A stretch of 64,000 nucleotides of DNA. Source: Prinsepia uniflora (lineage: Eukaryota; Streptophyta; Magnoliopsida; Rosales; Rosaceae). Numbering within the stretch: the first letter of the stretch is position 1; the number at the start of each line of letters is the position of its first letter. The stretch covers positions 57,627,840 to 57,691,839 of the forward strand of contig CM064862.1 in the NCBI GenBank assembly GCA_032719365.1. Reading direction: 5' to 3'. The translations under genes were made by a program, and so were the position numbers. Under the pieces are notes generated by a model that saw only the letters and a list, made by a program, of their open reading frames with translations, was not told the origin of the DNA and made no database searches. This document shows, piece by piece, positions 18,578 through 30,781 of the stretch.

Positions 18578-20947
18578 ATGGAGGCCAATATGGAAACTCC
18601 TCGTGATGAAAATATTGAGGATACCATCAGCCACGTAACAGTTAAGGAAGAATTGATGAAATTCATCAAGGACACATTGGCTCTCATCTGCACTCAGATG
18701 AACACTCTGAGAGAACAGGTTCAGGAGCTCTCCAAAAAAAAGGGAACATACCATGGATTTTGAAGTGTCTACTCCAAAACTTGTGATCACAGAGCCTTTG
18801 TTCTCAACCGCCTCACCTTTCGAAGTCCTAGAAATGAGCAAGACTCATGAGGTCTAGTTGAAAGAGGACAATGAGATCCATGCCAAATATCGACCACCCT
18901 CTTGGGAAAATTCGGAGGTTAAAATGACTAGGAGTGTCCCCACTAGTGTTAATGAAGACTCTGAGAACTGGAGAAGATCATACAACATGAGATCAAAAGA
19001 GGAATTCAGCCCAACCAAAGGCCACCCTGTATAGTCGAGAATCATACCATCATGACTGAACTAGCCGAAGTAATGCATATGATTCAAAGAGAACCAATGC
19101 ATCTTAAGAGAGCCAATGTCCTAATATAGAGGAAATTTTACCCCATGTACATGGAGTTGGATAATCCTTTTCCCAAGAACTTCAAAATACCAATTTTTCA
19201 TTCTTTAGTGGAGATGGTAGTACGTAATCCCTTGAACATATAAGGAGATTTTCGGTCCAATGTGTAGCTCTTAAGGATAGTTCTTATATCAAGCTACGTC
19301 TAATAAACAACTCTCTAACTGGGATGTTTTTTCTTGGTACACTTTGTTCCCTAAAAGTTTTGCTTGGGGTCATGATCATTGACCTAGCTGCCATAAAAAA
19401 AAAAAGGAGAGCATGAGACAACTGAGAGTTTCATTGCCATGTTTAAAAGGCTGAAGATAAAGTGCAAGTTCTCCATGAACAACGGCCAAATGGTGGCCAT
19501 TGCTCAGAGAGCACTAAGGTTCTCATTGAGAAAGAAGTTTGATGATACCACTTTCTTAGACTTTTAGGGGATAATGCTATTTGCGTCGAAATTTGAGAGA
19601 GTGTCGGAAGAGGAACAACATCAAAGGCATAATTCTAAAGTACCCCCTTTCTACAAAAGCAAGATACCTATTCATCAGGTAGACCACAAAGATGTCGAGG
19701 AGGAATCCTCAGAAAATAGAGAGGAGCAGGAACTAGAGGTAGCTACAATCGAGATCCAGACTTTGTGCAAGGGGCCCATGACCATCAAATCATTGGTCAA
19801 ACTTGTGCAGGATCAGAAACCTTTTCATCCGACTGGGGATACTTTTCCAACAAGGTCCCAACTTTCACCTCGTATCTATTTGACCTTACCAAAACTGGAG
19901 ATGATCAAACATGATCCCAAGAAAAAATGCTTAGACCAGAGGAAATCAAGGGGAAGCAGTTTTGCAAATGGCATGTATCACCACACCACTCCATCGAAAA
20001 TTGTGTCCAATTCAAGGGATATCAACCAAGGGCATATTGCCCAGGTCCCAATACCGAAAACGCCAATGATAGTGGACACTAACCCATTCCATATGGCATT
20101 CTTGAACATGGTCCACCTACAATGGTCACAACCTAAAAAAGACAACATGACCAAAGAAGGTCAACCAAAGGCTCCCAAGCAAACACAGGAGCCTGGAGGA
20201 TCACCAGCCATGTTCATTGGGGGCTTGGTCATGTGCAGCAAGTGCAGGAGACAGTGTGTGCTGGAAATCTATGCCCTAGGCACTAAGATAGACCTAGAAC
20301 TAAAGAGATCGAGAGAAAAAAAGGATGAGTACCTCCTCAATTATTTTGAAACCAACTATAAACTTCATAGTAAAAAAGGAAAGCTCCCTCGAAGTTCTGT
20401 CTTCCAAAGGTTAAGGGAAATCAAGAAACAGAAACGGCCAGATAGCCAAAAATTTCTAACCAACCAGCAGTATCCCGATGGCTAAAAGACCACTTCTCCG
20501 GGATCAGGGAAATCCTGACAGAGGAAGTCCAGCATCCAAAAGGGGGGATGGTCTATGATTGGCAAGAATGGAAAGCCTAGCAAAGAGTTAGGAAGTAATG
20601 CCAAGCAGAGGTTCCCGAGGTAATTCAGAGCCTGTAAGTTGGCTCAGACGAGCTTGGGGGTAACCCCGCCAGTAACCAACAGGGAGTTTATGTGTCCTCC
20701 TGAGGAAAACTGGAGAAAGAGAAATGATGAGGTCAGGATACAAAGAAATATATCCCTCCCAAGCTCTATGTCTGAGATTCCTGTAGGAACTGGAAGAAAG
20801 ATCACGTTTATCGATTTTACTGAAGATAAGTTGTCAAATGGCCAGTCCATAAATCTTGACCTCTCGACAACGAGAAAAATTCCGAACATGACACCCAGCA
20901 AAGTTACCAATGAATGGCCAAAAGGAGCCAATTTGAAAAGCTCATAG
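18578..20947 (+). pseudogene. Decayed gag of element E
   Basis: Fragments in several frames read as a Ty3/gypsy Gag. Frame pieces at 18578-18763, 19574-20485 and 20639-20947 share one phase, with other pieces between them in shifted frames. The text FCKWHVSPHHSIENC (near 19965-20012, shifted frame) resembles the degenerate CxxH...C zinc motif of plant gypsy Gag, and IVDTNPFHMAFLNMV resembles the VDTNPFP.NMV segment that follows it in such proteins. Stops and frameshifts make it non-functional. No protease active site was found. Confidence 0.6.
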
Positions 20948-21237
20948 TTACCAAGAATAGAATTTCTTTTATTAAATCTCTGGAAAATCTTTCCTTTAGT
21001 TACCAACTTCAAGAAGGGGATTTACAGAAGGTTTATAATGAGTAAGACACATGACTAGCTAAGCAGAACATGGCCAAAACTTGCCAAAATACATGCAAGA
21101 ATATTTGCTCATATATAGTTGAGAAGAAAGAAAAACTACGAAAAAGGATCACAGGTTCAATAGGTGAGGTTTCCCAATAGCCCTGTCAAAAAAAAAAACT
21201 AGTCAAAACCATCCTCATAAGCAGAACGTTGTAGGCT

Positions 21238-24200
21238 TCAAATCAGCTTGTCTCGAACCGCAAGGTCAACTAGAAAGCGCTTCTCCTCATCACAATGCAC
21301 TACCAGCTCACCCTCGATGAGGATTATGCAATCCTGAGCCTCAACCAACATCTTTCGGAGAGACGTGGCTTTGGCACATAGGGCAGCCCTCTTATGATGA
21401 GTTTCAAAACTTAGAACCCCTGTGGCAATAACAAGAAGGTAGGATCTCTGCTCATGATCTGAAATGCAACCCGCCTGCTCTTGAGATTTGGCTTGGAGAA
21501 TCTTGATCTGAAGCATATAGTATGGGGAAAGAACTTCTAAAGGGTCACGACTACTCAAGGCCACTTCCAGAAGTATGGTGGTAGGTAGAAACATAGAACA
21601 ATTGCATTTATGGATCTAAGAATTGTGGATGACATCACGATGCGATATAAATATAAAAAGGTAGAAAGATGAAATCTAAAAGGAAAAAGCCAATATTTAC
21701 ACATTTTTATTTTATTACCAAAAGAAATGGAGAAGTACAATAAAATAAAATTTTAAAAGAAGGGTAAATTCAATCCCCGCCATGGTTCGCTCCACGGTGC
21801 AAAACCACATTAGAATCCCAGGTCGAACCTCGGTTCGCTTCAATCACGTTGCCCACCAACACTTCCACGAATACATTTGATTTCTCTTGACGAATGGCAT
21901 CAAAGTTTCTCCTGATAATACTGTTCTTTTCCTCCACCCTAGTCGTGCTCTCGACCCAGAGATCTTTAGCCCTCTCCAGCATCTTCTCGAGAGCGTCGTT
22001 CTCACGGCGAAGATGGCAGAGTTCTACTGACATATATTCAAAGGTCTGCTCTGATTCAGAAGAGGAAGAGTTGGGAGAATTAATGGAAATCCGATAAGCC
22101 ATTGGATGAATAGAAACCAAGGGTTTGGTTTTGATAATTATTTAGGAATTAAGAGTGAATAAAATGGCAATAACTTTTCTTAGGCGAAAGAGGATTTAAA
22201 TAAGAGATTTAACATATTGCTAATAGATATCAAAAGTCATGATTAAAAGAGATACAAGGAACGAGGAGTTTTCATAGGATACGTGTCCACACGCGTAAGA
22301 GATTTCAAATCAGAAAATTTACTATTGTTCACAATAAGTAAATGAAAAAAAAAATAAAGGCCCAAATAATTCAAAAGTCCAGTAAAGCATCCAACATAGG
22401 ATGAAGCACAATCCTACATAATTGATGTTTTGAGACTCAAATTCTTCTGCCTTACAATAGGCCTGGATCTTCTCTTGTCTGCTCGAAGGATCATTGGAGG
22501 TTCATGCATTTTGCTTTCCTACATTTTGCTTTCCTAAGTGCAACACGAGCTTTGAGTTCTCGCATTCTCCTTCAGATCATGACCACCACTTTCCCCCCAT
22601 TTCATGCACTCTTCACTCTTCACAATGAAATTTTACCTAGACATCTCTAGCTTATCAAGTGTTGGAGCATTAGAAAAGAGAGTATCCTTAAAATGGTCAT
22701 ACTCAGAAAATTTATCTCGATATCTATCCAAGAATTCAATCTGCGGATTGGATACAAACTGCAGATAGAGACTGAAAATAGGAGAAGATGAACAAGGCTT
22801 TCCTCACGGCTTCTAGGTTTTGAACATCTACCTCATCTACAAAAGCTTGGATGAGATCCTGAGCATGGAAGAAATCAGGATGAGAATGGGATTCAAGCAC
22901 AGTGTGGTCAATAGTTCCCATCGAAATCTTCCTAAACTAGGAATCCACCTTCCCTACCACAAGCTCTATTTCGAGAAATTCAGGGATCTGAAGAAAAACA
23001 TTGGGAAAATTACTAAAGAATAAGGAACTTACAAAAGTTCATCAAAAATTAAGACTTGGGAGAATACCTCTTCAAATGCAAAGGTGGTATCATGTGCCTC
23101 AGTATCAAACTGCATGCTGAAACGAATAGCCACATAAGGATCTGGAGTCTGAACATCCCATACCAACTCTTGGAAGTCTATCTTCATTTCAACTTGGGCC
23201 TTACAAAGAGGTGCAAAATTTTGACCCAGCCTCGCCACTTCTTGAGAAGTAATAGTTACGCGAGTTCTAGAGACATCCGACCTCACAAGAACCCAAGGAA
23301 GGAAATTCCTTTTGAAAGGAACAGTAGACTTCTCGACATAAGGGATGGTAGTTCTTTAAATGAAAAAAGAGGAAGGTTCGATAATTGGGGCACCATGGAG
23401 GGTAGGCTGAAACAGTTAGAGTCTGATTAGAGCCTGAATGGCTGGGAGAAAACTCGATCATCATGTCTGGACTATCCCTAACCACACCATCAGTTAGGGT
23501 GGCATACATAGAGGAATCAGAGATTGAAGGAATAATCTGAGAAGAACCACAGGTTCACAACTAGTTGTGGAAACACAAGACAAGCTAAAAGAAACCATAC
23601 TAACCTCAAAGGGGATCTCAGATATAGGAGGTGACCCTTGAGGGACTGATGGCTCCTCAGTTCTCTTCAGAACCCTCTTTCGCTCACCAGCAAAGTCAGA
23701 GTCTCATCATCACTTTCTTCTTATTCCTCCTCGATGGAACTCAAGTGGCGCCCACGTTTCTTCGAAACTAAGGCCTTAACGGTGGGGGAAGAAGTTGGAG
23801 TCTCCGTCATCATGGAAAAAGAAAAGGCTACCTTCTTACCCCTAGTAGACACCCCTTGGGAGGAACTTAGTGCGAGGGGGAAAAAAAATNNNNNNNNNNN
23901 NNNNNNNNNNNNNNNNNNNNNNNNNNNNNNNNNNNNNNNNNNNNNNNNNNNNNNNNNNNNNNNNNNNNNNNNNNNNNNNNNNNNNNNNNNNNNNNNNNNN
24001 NNNNNNNNNNNNNNNNNNNNNNNNNNNNNNNNNNNNNNNNNNNNNNNNNNNNNNNNNNNNNNNNNNNNNNNNNNNNNNNNNNNNNNNNNNNNNNNNNNNN
24101 NNNNNNNNNNNNNNNNNNNNNNNNNNNNNNNNNNNNNNNNNNNNNNNNNNNNNNNNNNNNNNNNNNNNNNNNNNNNNNNNNNNNNNNNNNNNNNNNNNNN

Positions 24201-26460
24201 NNNNNNNNNNNNNNNNNNNNNNNNNNNNNNNNNNNNNNNNNNNNNNNNNNNNNNNNNNNNNNNNNNNNNNNNNNNNNNNNNNNNNNNNNNNNNNNNNNNN
24301 NNNNNNNNNNNNNNNNNNNNNNNNNNNNNNNNNNNNNNNNNNNNNNNNNNNNNNNNNNNNNNNNNNNNNNNNNNNNNNNNNNNNNNNNNGGGGGAAAAAA
24401 AATTTCCAAAGGAAAACTTAAGAAAGTAAAGAAAAGTCTCTTACTTGAGAAAGAGGGACTGGAAATTTCTTCTTTCTCCCTGTTCCTTTCATCTCGATCT
24501 ACCGGTCTTTCTAAGGATGGTGTCTCATCAGAATTATCATTAAAAATGGTGAAGGGATCGTCAATCCCCTATCTGAGCATATCCACCTCGTCAATCCAAA
24601 TAAAAAGAAAGGCTGTCAAAAGAAAACATCAATATAAAATTGTTTTGAATTTCCACTACATAGAAACTCATTAATGAGGGGACGCGCGTTTCGATCATGG
24701 ACATCCCTGTTTCATTTTGGAAGCAAGCGTCACATCCGATTTTTCCAAATGCTTGAGGAACTTGAATTGCCACTAAGACAATACCTCTGGAGTGGCTCTA
24801 ATGGTGTTCTCAAAGTAGGATTTCCACCACCTAATAATGGCTTGTCAACAATCACAAGAGACCTTCGTTGATTTGGGAAACCAAAGAGGTATATCAAAGA
24901 ACACCTACCAGGTGGAAAATGGGACATGATTGGGAAATTTTCGAAGACGGAAAGATGTGCTAGCATTTACTGCCCTGATGATAGACATATGACCAGTTTG
25001 ACAAAGACAAACTGACATGCACAAAAGTTAGGTTGATAAACCTCAAAATCAGGGAGTGTTTTTAGCATTGCTGCTATCCCCCTTCAAAAAATCTCGTATC
25101 AGTACACAACTAATAAAAACCCTTCTCCTTTCACTTCAAATGTATAGGTACCTAGGGGAGAATCAGAAAGGACCCTTCGAGATCAAGACGAGGAAGACCG
25201 TGGGTGGCACTGGCTTCCCAGTCCTCATTGGGACGAAATCTCAACTAAAAGAAGAATGACAGAGAATCAATTAGAGAACCTTTCACATGTGGAAAACATA
25301 TAAACTTTTGGCCTAGGAGTGGGCTTGAATCAAAATTGATTGGTTGTGATCCAAAATGGGGCAAAGGCCAGTTTAACCATGCTAGACCATCAAAAACGGT
25401 CTGTTCAGGAGCATCTTTAAGAACATATGACAAATTGATAGAATGGAGAATGATGTATATCTAAGTAAGGATGATTGGGCTCAAAGCAATATCTTCACAC
25501 GAGACTAAGGCTTTGGCAAGCAAAACCCATTCCATTTTTCAAACCTTTGGAGGCGTTCGGGAAAACGAACCAGTCTAACCAAAAATGGTAGAATTGGATC
25601 TTTTCGTAGACAGAGCCTAGGTAGCTACGAGGAAGTCCAAAATGGCTAAAGAACTCTTCCCCTTTGAGATCGCCATCTGCATCAAAATGGCATAAAATCT
25701 CTATGAATAGGTTAAAATCATTGCAAGTGGTAAGGGAATGAGGAGCTCTAGTTATCTTACATTGGATCCTCAACAGCGTGTGGTTGGGTATACTTGTTGG
25801 TGAAATCATCAATCGTCCCGAATGGATTCAAACCAAATAGAACCCCCAAATCGAGGAGAGTTGGAGTCATGGGTCTCAATTCCGAAATCAAAGGTATTAG
25901 TGTGGCTATTCCAAAAACATATAGCAGCACAAAGGTGATTCACGTCCAAGCAAGTAGTGAGATCAGACATGCCTACTAGATGATATATCCCATTGGACAG
26001 GAGGGACAGATCAAAACTATTTCCTTCATTCTATCTGCCCATAGAAAGAAACAACGAGATATCTTGGAATTTCGAGGAGAAAGGAAGAGATGATTTCAAG
26101 AATGCTGCGGAATCCCCTCTAAAGGAAGGAGGAGCATTGATAGATAGGGGCGTCTTGAACTTCAGATAAACCACGATAAAGCGGGCCCCCCTAGTTTAGA
26201 AATCTAACCATGCTAGAAGGGAGCTAGAGTGCGACGATGCTTATCCTCCACACCTTGGATGGGTTGCTGGGCTACTAGGTTTTGTGCCTCAAAATCTCTC
26301 ATTGTCTACTCCCATAATTCACGAGACTCCTGAAAGCCTTCACCAGAAATCTATTTGGTGTCATTCAGAGGATCATCGCCAATTCATTGTAAGGATGAAG
26401 AACCCACTGATTTCTTACCCTTCATAGCTGATTTGGGAGACATGGTTAAGTAAATATTTG
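21238..26460 (-). pseudogene. Antisense gene of element E, plant mobile domain-like (tentative)
   Basis: On the minus strand a start region near 26440 (MSPKSAMKGKK) is followed by broken coding pieces. At about 25900-25500 these read MTPTLLDLGVLFGLNPFG and later FYHFWLDWFVFPNASKG, patterns like the plant mobile domain (aminotransferase-like PMD of MAIN/MAIL1 relatives), which plant transposons have captured. Further on come a basic KKRGR patch with an acidic run (near 23750) and, at 22120-21770 and 21594-21238, Glu/Arg/Leu-rich stretches that look like coiled coil. Many stops, frameshifts and the gap prevent a full model. The alternative is another Tat-type antisense ORF family. Confidence 0.4.
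23890..24389. other. Assembly gap (500 N)
   Basis: Exactly 500 N, flanked by GGGGGAAAAAAAA on the left and the same kind of word (GGGGGAAAAAAAA) on the right. This suggests a collapsed or unspanned repeat and a placeholder length. Confidence 0.99.
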
Positions 26461-26882
26461 GGGATGAACTTAGAAAGTCGGAGATGGAAATTTTGTGTTG
26501 TGGTTGTGTTGTTTGTATTGAGCTGTCAAGGGATAAAAAACAAAGAAATAGTAGATAATGGGGCCATTGAAGTCGCGAGTAGTGGGGCAACTTGGATCCG
26601 GAAGCTTTTGATTCAAGAGCTTTCAATTCAGGGGGCAATTTTTACGCCTGAAATAAACCACTTACTAGTTGAGGAAGGGAGTTAAAGAACAAATCCGACT
26701 AAGGGCCAAACCCAGCTAATTTCCACTTGTTGGATCATGGGGAAACGCGAGCATGATTTACGAAAATCACACTGACGCGGCGTCGAAACCATCAGAAAGC
26801 AAAAGAGAGAGATGATTGTTCGTCGCAAAGGAAAAACATGTGTGGATGCACGCGTTCGCTCATCCTCACTCTCATGCTTCCT

Positions 26883-26892
26883 ATAAAAAGGA
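26883..26892 (+). promoter_or_regulatory. TATA-like box upstream of the E 3' LTR segment
   Basis: CTATAAAAAGG on the plus strand, about 750 bp before the part of the 3' LTR that can be matched to the 5' LTR. It may be the promoter in the U3 of the full 3' LTR, whose left boundary I could not fix. Confidence 0.35.
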
Positions 26893-27130
26893 AGAAGAAA
26901 CTATATTCTCATTGTTGCCAAAAAACTCGCCTTCTTGGCAAAACCTTTCTCTTCGATCCAAGTTTAAGATTTAGTTCTCCTCTCATCCTTTCTCAGTTCC
27001 TACTCCAAGAACACTAAGCTTTCCTTCAAATCCAACTTACATCCCAAGTTTATTTCTAGAGAGTTCCAAACTACCAAACTTTATCCTAACTTGCTTCCGC
27101 AACTTGTTATGAAGGCCACCTAACACAAGC

Positions 27131-27150
27131 CCGCCCCCTCCCCCCCCCCC

Positions 27151-27187
<37 letters not shown>
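27131..27187 (+). repeat. Long poly-C tract
   Basis: A C-rich tract containing an uninterrupted run of 36 C (27152-27187). It lies in or beside the 3' LTR of element E. It can form i-motif/G-quadruplex structures and its length in the assembly is unreliable. Confidence 0.9.
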
Positions 27188-27190
<3 letters not shown>

Positions 27191-27639
27191 TTTTTCCTTT
27201 TCATTTTGATTGCCTCAAACTAGTCTTTGAGACCCTCACAATCTCACTCTCTGATGTCATCACGTCTTTTTATTGATTTACCAACACCTTGGTATGATTT
27301 CCAATGGATGTTCATCCAATTGATGGTCACTTAACCAAGATCGCCAACCCATAGCTAGTCCAGAGATAGTTTACTTCCTACACATGTTATTCCATTCATC
27401 ACGCTAATGGTCTAAAGATATTTTAATTCATGCATTTGTAATTCCATTCATCACGCCAATATTCAAGTATTTTACTTTCTAAGTGTTCGTACTCCCTCTC
27501 TCCCTCTCTACAATCGGTTTCTTCAAGTATTATTTCGATCACTGAGATATACCAACCAATGAGTTCTATGGCTGCATAAGTAATATAACAATTTTTTTAG
27601 CATTTGAATAGTCTAACTTGAAAAGGTTGATATGTCTAA

Positions 27640-28058
27640 CTCCTCCCTCTAACTCTAAATGACATGCTGCTAACATGAACACGCCGACATTGACCTTGGA
27701 CTAGGACAAAAGAAAATATTTCAAGTCCTCGAATGAGGAATAGAAAGGAACATCATAAATAAGATGTCAGCTTGCTCTACTTTTACTTGATTGTAACGAA
27801 AGTTCTTGGATCGAAATTCAGAACTCATTTGTAACCATGTCTAGTAGTATTTTTACTAGTGACACACTTACTTTGAAGGCAGCTAAAGGGCCAAGTCAAA
27901 CTAGACCAGCCCATTTAGGGCATGATCGCAACATCATGGCCCCAAGACTTCAATCTTCTCCCCACTCTCCTTAGTCACTTACACCGCACTCTATTGTATC
28001 AGACTACAGTGAAGAGATCCTATTCATACCTAAACATTTGTGTATCCACTCTTTACTA
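27640..28058 (+). repeat. 3' LTR of element E (alignable part)
   Basis: Matches 17981-18386 with many differences. The match ends after CACTCTT. The LTR probably extends leftwards, possibly to the TATA-like box near 26883, but the 5' LTR copy of that part is missing. Confidence 0.6.
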
Positions 28059-29031
28059 AGGTAGGTGGGAGTAATGGCTTAGAGTACTCGTCAACCTCCT
28101 AGTGAAATGAATACAACTTTTCCTTAGAACATGTTTATAGAGATGAGAATTTTGGTGTAGACCATTTTATGAAATTGGGGGATTTTTTTTTTAAACTCGT
28201 CGATACCACTACTTATCTAATCCTCCCCCTCTTTTATCATTGTTTTAATTTCGATAATATTTGTATGTCTACTATAAGCTATGCTATTCTTGTCTCGTGA
28301 GTTTCATCTTTTTTTTTAAGAGAGCTTTGGCCCTTTAGTTGAACAAAAAAAAATAAAGAATATGAGTTTGGAAAGAAAGCACTTTGTGTTTTGTAGAGGA
28401 CCAATGTTTTGTCTTGAGGCTTTGACACAAACACAATGGACGATCCATTGTCAATAAGGTGTGGCAAAAAACGGATACCCGCCCCACTCGTGGTTTAGGC
28501 TTGCACTCATTGTTTAGCCTAGTCCACCAAAATTATGATCGCTACTTAATTAAGAGTGCAAATTAATGTATAGACTATGCATGTATTGCAAATTTGCAAT
28601 TGCAAGGCCATTAGAATTTGATGTCTTCATGGGTTAGCTTCAGCTCATACATACATACATGCCTATTAATTAATAGCCAGAGGTACAAAGAAAATAAATT
28701 TAATTTTTATTTTCATGTGACGTAATCTATATAAGTGTATTCCATATGCGGTAGGGTTATGCATGTGCATGCCTGATAGGAATTCTGCCACTCATTCCCT
28801 TGAAGACTGAGCTGCTTTAACTTACAAAGGAAGCTTAGCAATCACAATAAATTAACTTCTCGTATGTCACTCTATTCATATATTATAAGCTTCAGTTGAT
28901 TGATTTGAACTAGCTAGAAAGAGGCCGTTTGATAAATCCTCAGCTGCAGGCATGTATCATATATATAGCCGGTTCGATCAATCAAGAGCTGACTATTTCA
29001 TATCCTGCGGTTCAAACAATATCAACACCTG

Positions 29032-29067
<36 letters not shown>

Positions 29068-29108
29068 GTGAATTAATACAGGTATTATAAGAGTTATATA
29101 GATATGAT
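28059..29108. other. Probable host intergenic sequence
   Basis: No retroelement protein or LTR motif was recognised. A simple TA repeat (about 29034-29061) lies near the right end. An open frame at 28279-28467 on the minus strand has no recognisable content. Confidence 0.5.
29034..29061. repeat. (TA)n microsatellite
   Basis: About 14 TA units just downstream of the EG45-like gene. A shorter TA run lies at about 29412-29428, inside its intron. Confidence 0.9.
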
Positions 29109-29667
29109 TTACTGGATATATTCAACATTGATTTTGGTTGAAGGAGAGTGTGAGATGGGCTGCAAAAGCGTCAGTTGACATGGCAATTGTTGAAGGGCAA
29201 GGCGATCTCCGGCACAGATCAACCACCTTGACATCCACGGTGGCACCGCCCTTGCAAGGCTTGTTTTTGCCACTCAGACATCGCAGTCTATACCGCCTCC
29301 CACACGCAGCACCATTATCCACAACCCTTCACTCACCGCCACAAAAAAGTTCCCCGGCGGAAACTGGTCTTGCCGATTTCCATAGCACTTTGTAGCTGCA
29401 CAAAAACAATTATATATATATATATATATTTGGCGTTAATTTAACTTGTCACCTTTTACGTACAATATAAACATTTGATATGCATGTTATGAATCATAAT
29501 TGTTTATTATGTGCATAAAATCATTTATTCACAACAAAACAATACATAGTTTACTCACGTATGTAAGGATGGCCATAAGACGTTGCTGTGCCAATATCAC
29601 CCAAAACCAGTCTTCCTTCTCTACACAAAATGCTTAACATTATGGACATACCTAAGAGCCTCATCAT
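29109..29667 (-). pseudogene. EG45-like / plant natriuretic peptide gene, two exons, frameshifted
   Basis: Exon 1 (29667-29559) encodes MMRLLGMSIMLSIL..., a likely signal peptide, then DIGTATSYGHPYI. A GTGAGT donor and CAG acceptor define a 163-bp intron (29558-29396). Exon 2 (29395-29109) continues PTKCYGNRQDQFPPGNFFVAVSEGLW, then DNGAACGRRYRLRCLSG, CKGGATVDVKVVDLC and PCPSTIAMSTDAFAA. These are hallmarks of the secreted barwin/expansin-like EG45 or PNP-A family, small apoplastic proteins involved in water and ion balance. One base is missing after GLW (near 29320) and one is extra near 29166. After both shifts the family's KINVEYIQ ending and TAA are reached. It is the only host gene seen, and probably dead unless the indels are assembly errors. 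Confidence 0.85.
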
Positions 29668-30285
29668 CTCCACAAACACGTGTAGTTGTGTGTGAGCTTA
29701 CGGCATGGCTATATGGCTTATATATTGTGCCCATAGGGCTCTCTCTCTTTCAAGATTCTCCTTTTGTCTTACACATCAAAAGTTTAACTGCTTTGAAAAA
29801 GGTAATAAAAAGTTAGTGACAAAGTAATGAGAACGCCAGCTGTTTGAAGGGAAAAAAGTGTAGGAATTGAAACCCTTAATTTATAAAGTGTTGTTCATAT
29901 GTCACGAGATAATAGGCCAATTGGTGGAATGTTGTTAGTGTGAAATGTAACACCAGGTACAAACTACAATTCCTTTGCTTTACCAGCTGCCTAAGCCTAA
30001 AGTTTTGTGGACAGATCACTGACAAATAGTTTATTTTTTTGATATCATCCGTTTAGGTTTCGATATCTTAAACAATTGTACCCAAGTTCGACGGTATAAG
30101 TAGAATGAGCCGCCCAAAATTTGTCTTTAAGTACTGTTTGTATACCACCAACTTCTCCACTTACATCTACAGGAGGTTTGACGATATGAATAGATAAAGT
30201 TCGTCATGTAAAAAGCCGGACTAGTTATATATTGTCTTTACCTAACCATATTGTCTTTACCAAAATCACCAAAAATTATAGAGCT
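29668..30285. other. Sequence upstream of the EG45-like gene, no gene seen
   Basis: AT-rich with no long frame of recognisable content. It would hold the promoter of the minus-strand EG45-like gene. No clear TATA box was assigned. Confidence 0.4.
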
Positions 30286-30765
30286 GTAAGATAAATCATA
30301 TAATATCCAAGTTGTCTTTGATAATAATATTAACGGCTCACATATATCTACACATTAAATAAAATATTAACTAGCTGAATATATTGTATAATTGGGTGAA
30401 GACCTTAATAACATTAATATTCTCCCTGAAAATAAATTTTTATCATTATTATTAATAATGAGCAATTAATATTAATATTAAATTATTAAATAATATCTAT
30501 TATTAAAAAAGAATTATTTATTAATTACAAAAATTTATCGACAGGATTTCTCTATAAATAGAGACACTTATTTTGCGTTCAAGGTAATTCGATATCATTG
30601 CTTCTAAAACTCTTGTGAGTTCTCTCTCAAAGCTGACTTAAGTATCAGAGTGTTCTTGGTGAAACAACTCCCCGAGATCTCGATCAAAACAAACGATAGC
30701 TTTTTGTTCTCTGTTTGCAAGGATCAAGTAGACTTTTACAAGCGTTTTCGCATTCTGCTTCAACA
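30286..30765 (+). repeat. 5' LTR of element F (left end approximate)
   Basis: The right end CAACA at 30765 is supported by the PBS-like word immediately after it. The left end at TGTAAG (30286) is a guess from the TG...CA rule. It holds a TATA box at 30553-30560. Confidence 0.5.
30553..30560 (+). promoter_or_regulatory. TATA box of LTR F
   Basis: TATAAATA within TCTATAAATAGAGAC, about 200 bp before the LTR end, as expected for the U3/R boundary. Confidence 0.65.
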
Positions 30766-30766
30766 A

Positions 30767-30781
30767 TTGGTGCTCTCATTG
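30767..30781 (+). other. Primer-binding-site-like word of element F
   Basis: TTGGTGCTCTCATTG follows the LTR end. Similar words begin the bodies of many plant Tat-type elements. I cannot name the tRNA with confidence. Confidence 0.45.

Larger units (their letters stand above)
17981..28058 (+). mobile_element. Element E: LTR retrotransposon with gag remnant, no visible pol, antisense gene
   Basis: Two similar LTR segments, 17981-18386 and about 27640-28058, share long words such as AACATGAA.ACGCCGACATTGA and GTGTATCCACTCTT and flank a roughly 9.3-kb body. The plus strand of the body has a decayed gag (18578-20947). No RT, RNase H or integrase was seen outside the 500-N gap. The 3' half instead carries a degenerate minus-strand gene. 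Tat-lineage elements are known to carry antisense ORFs in the 3' part, so E is probably a non-autonomous Tat-like element (inference). Confidence 0.6.

Noticed and set aside
23734..24429. Open frames of 180-231 codons
   Set aside because: They consist mostly of the 500-N gap read as X and are not evidence of coding.
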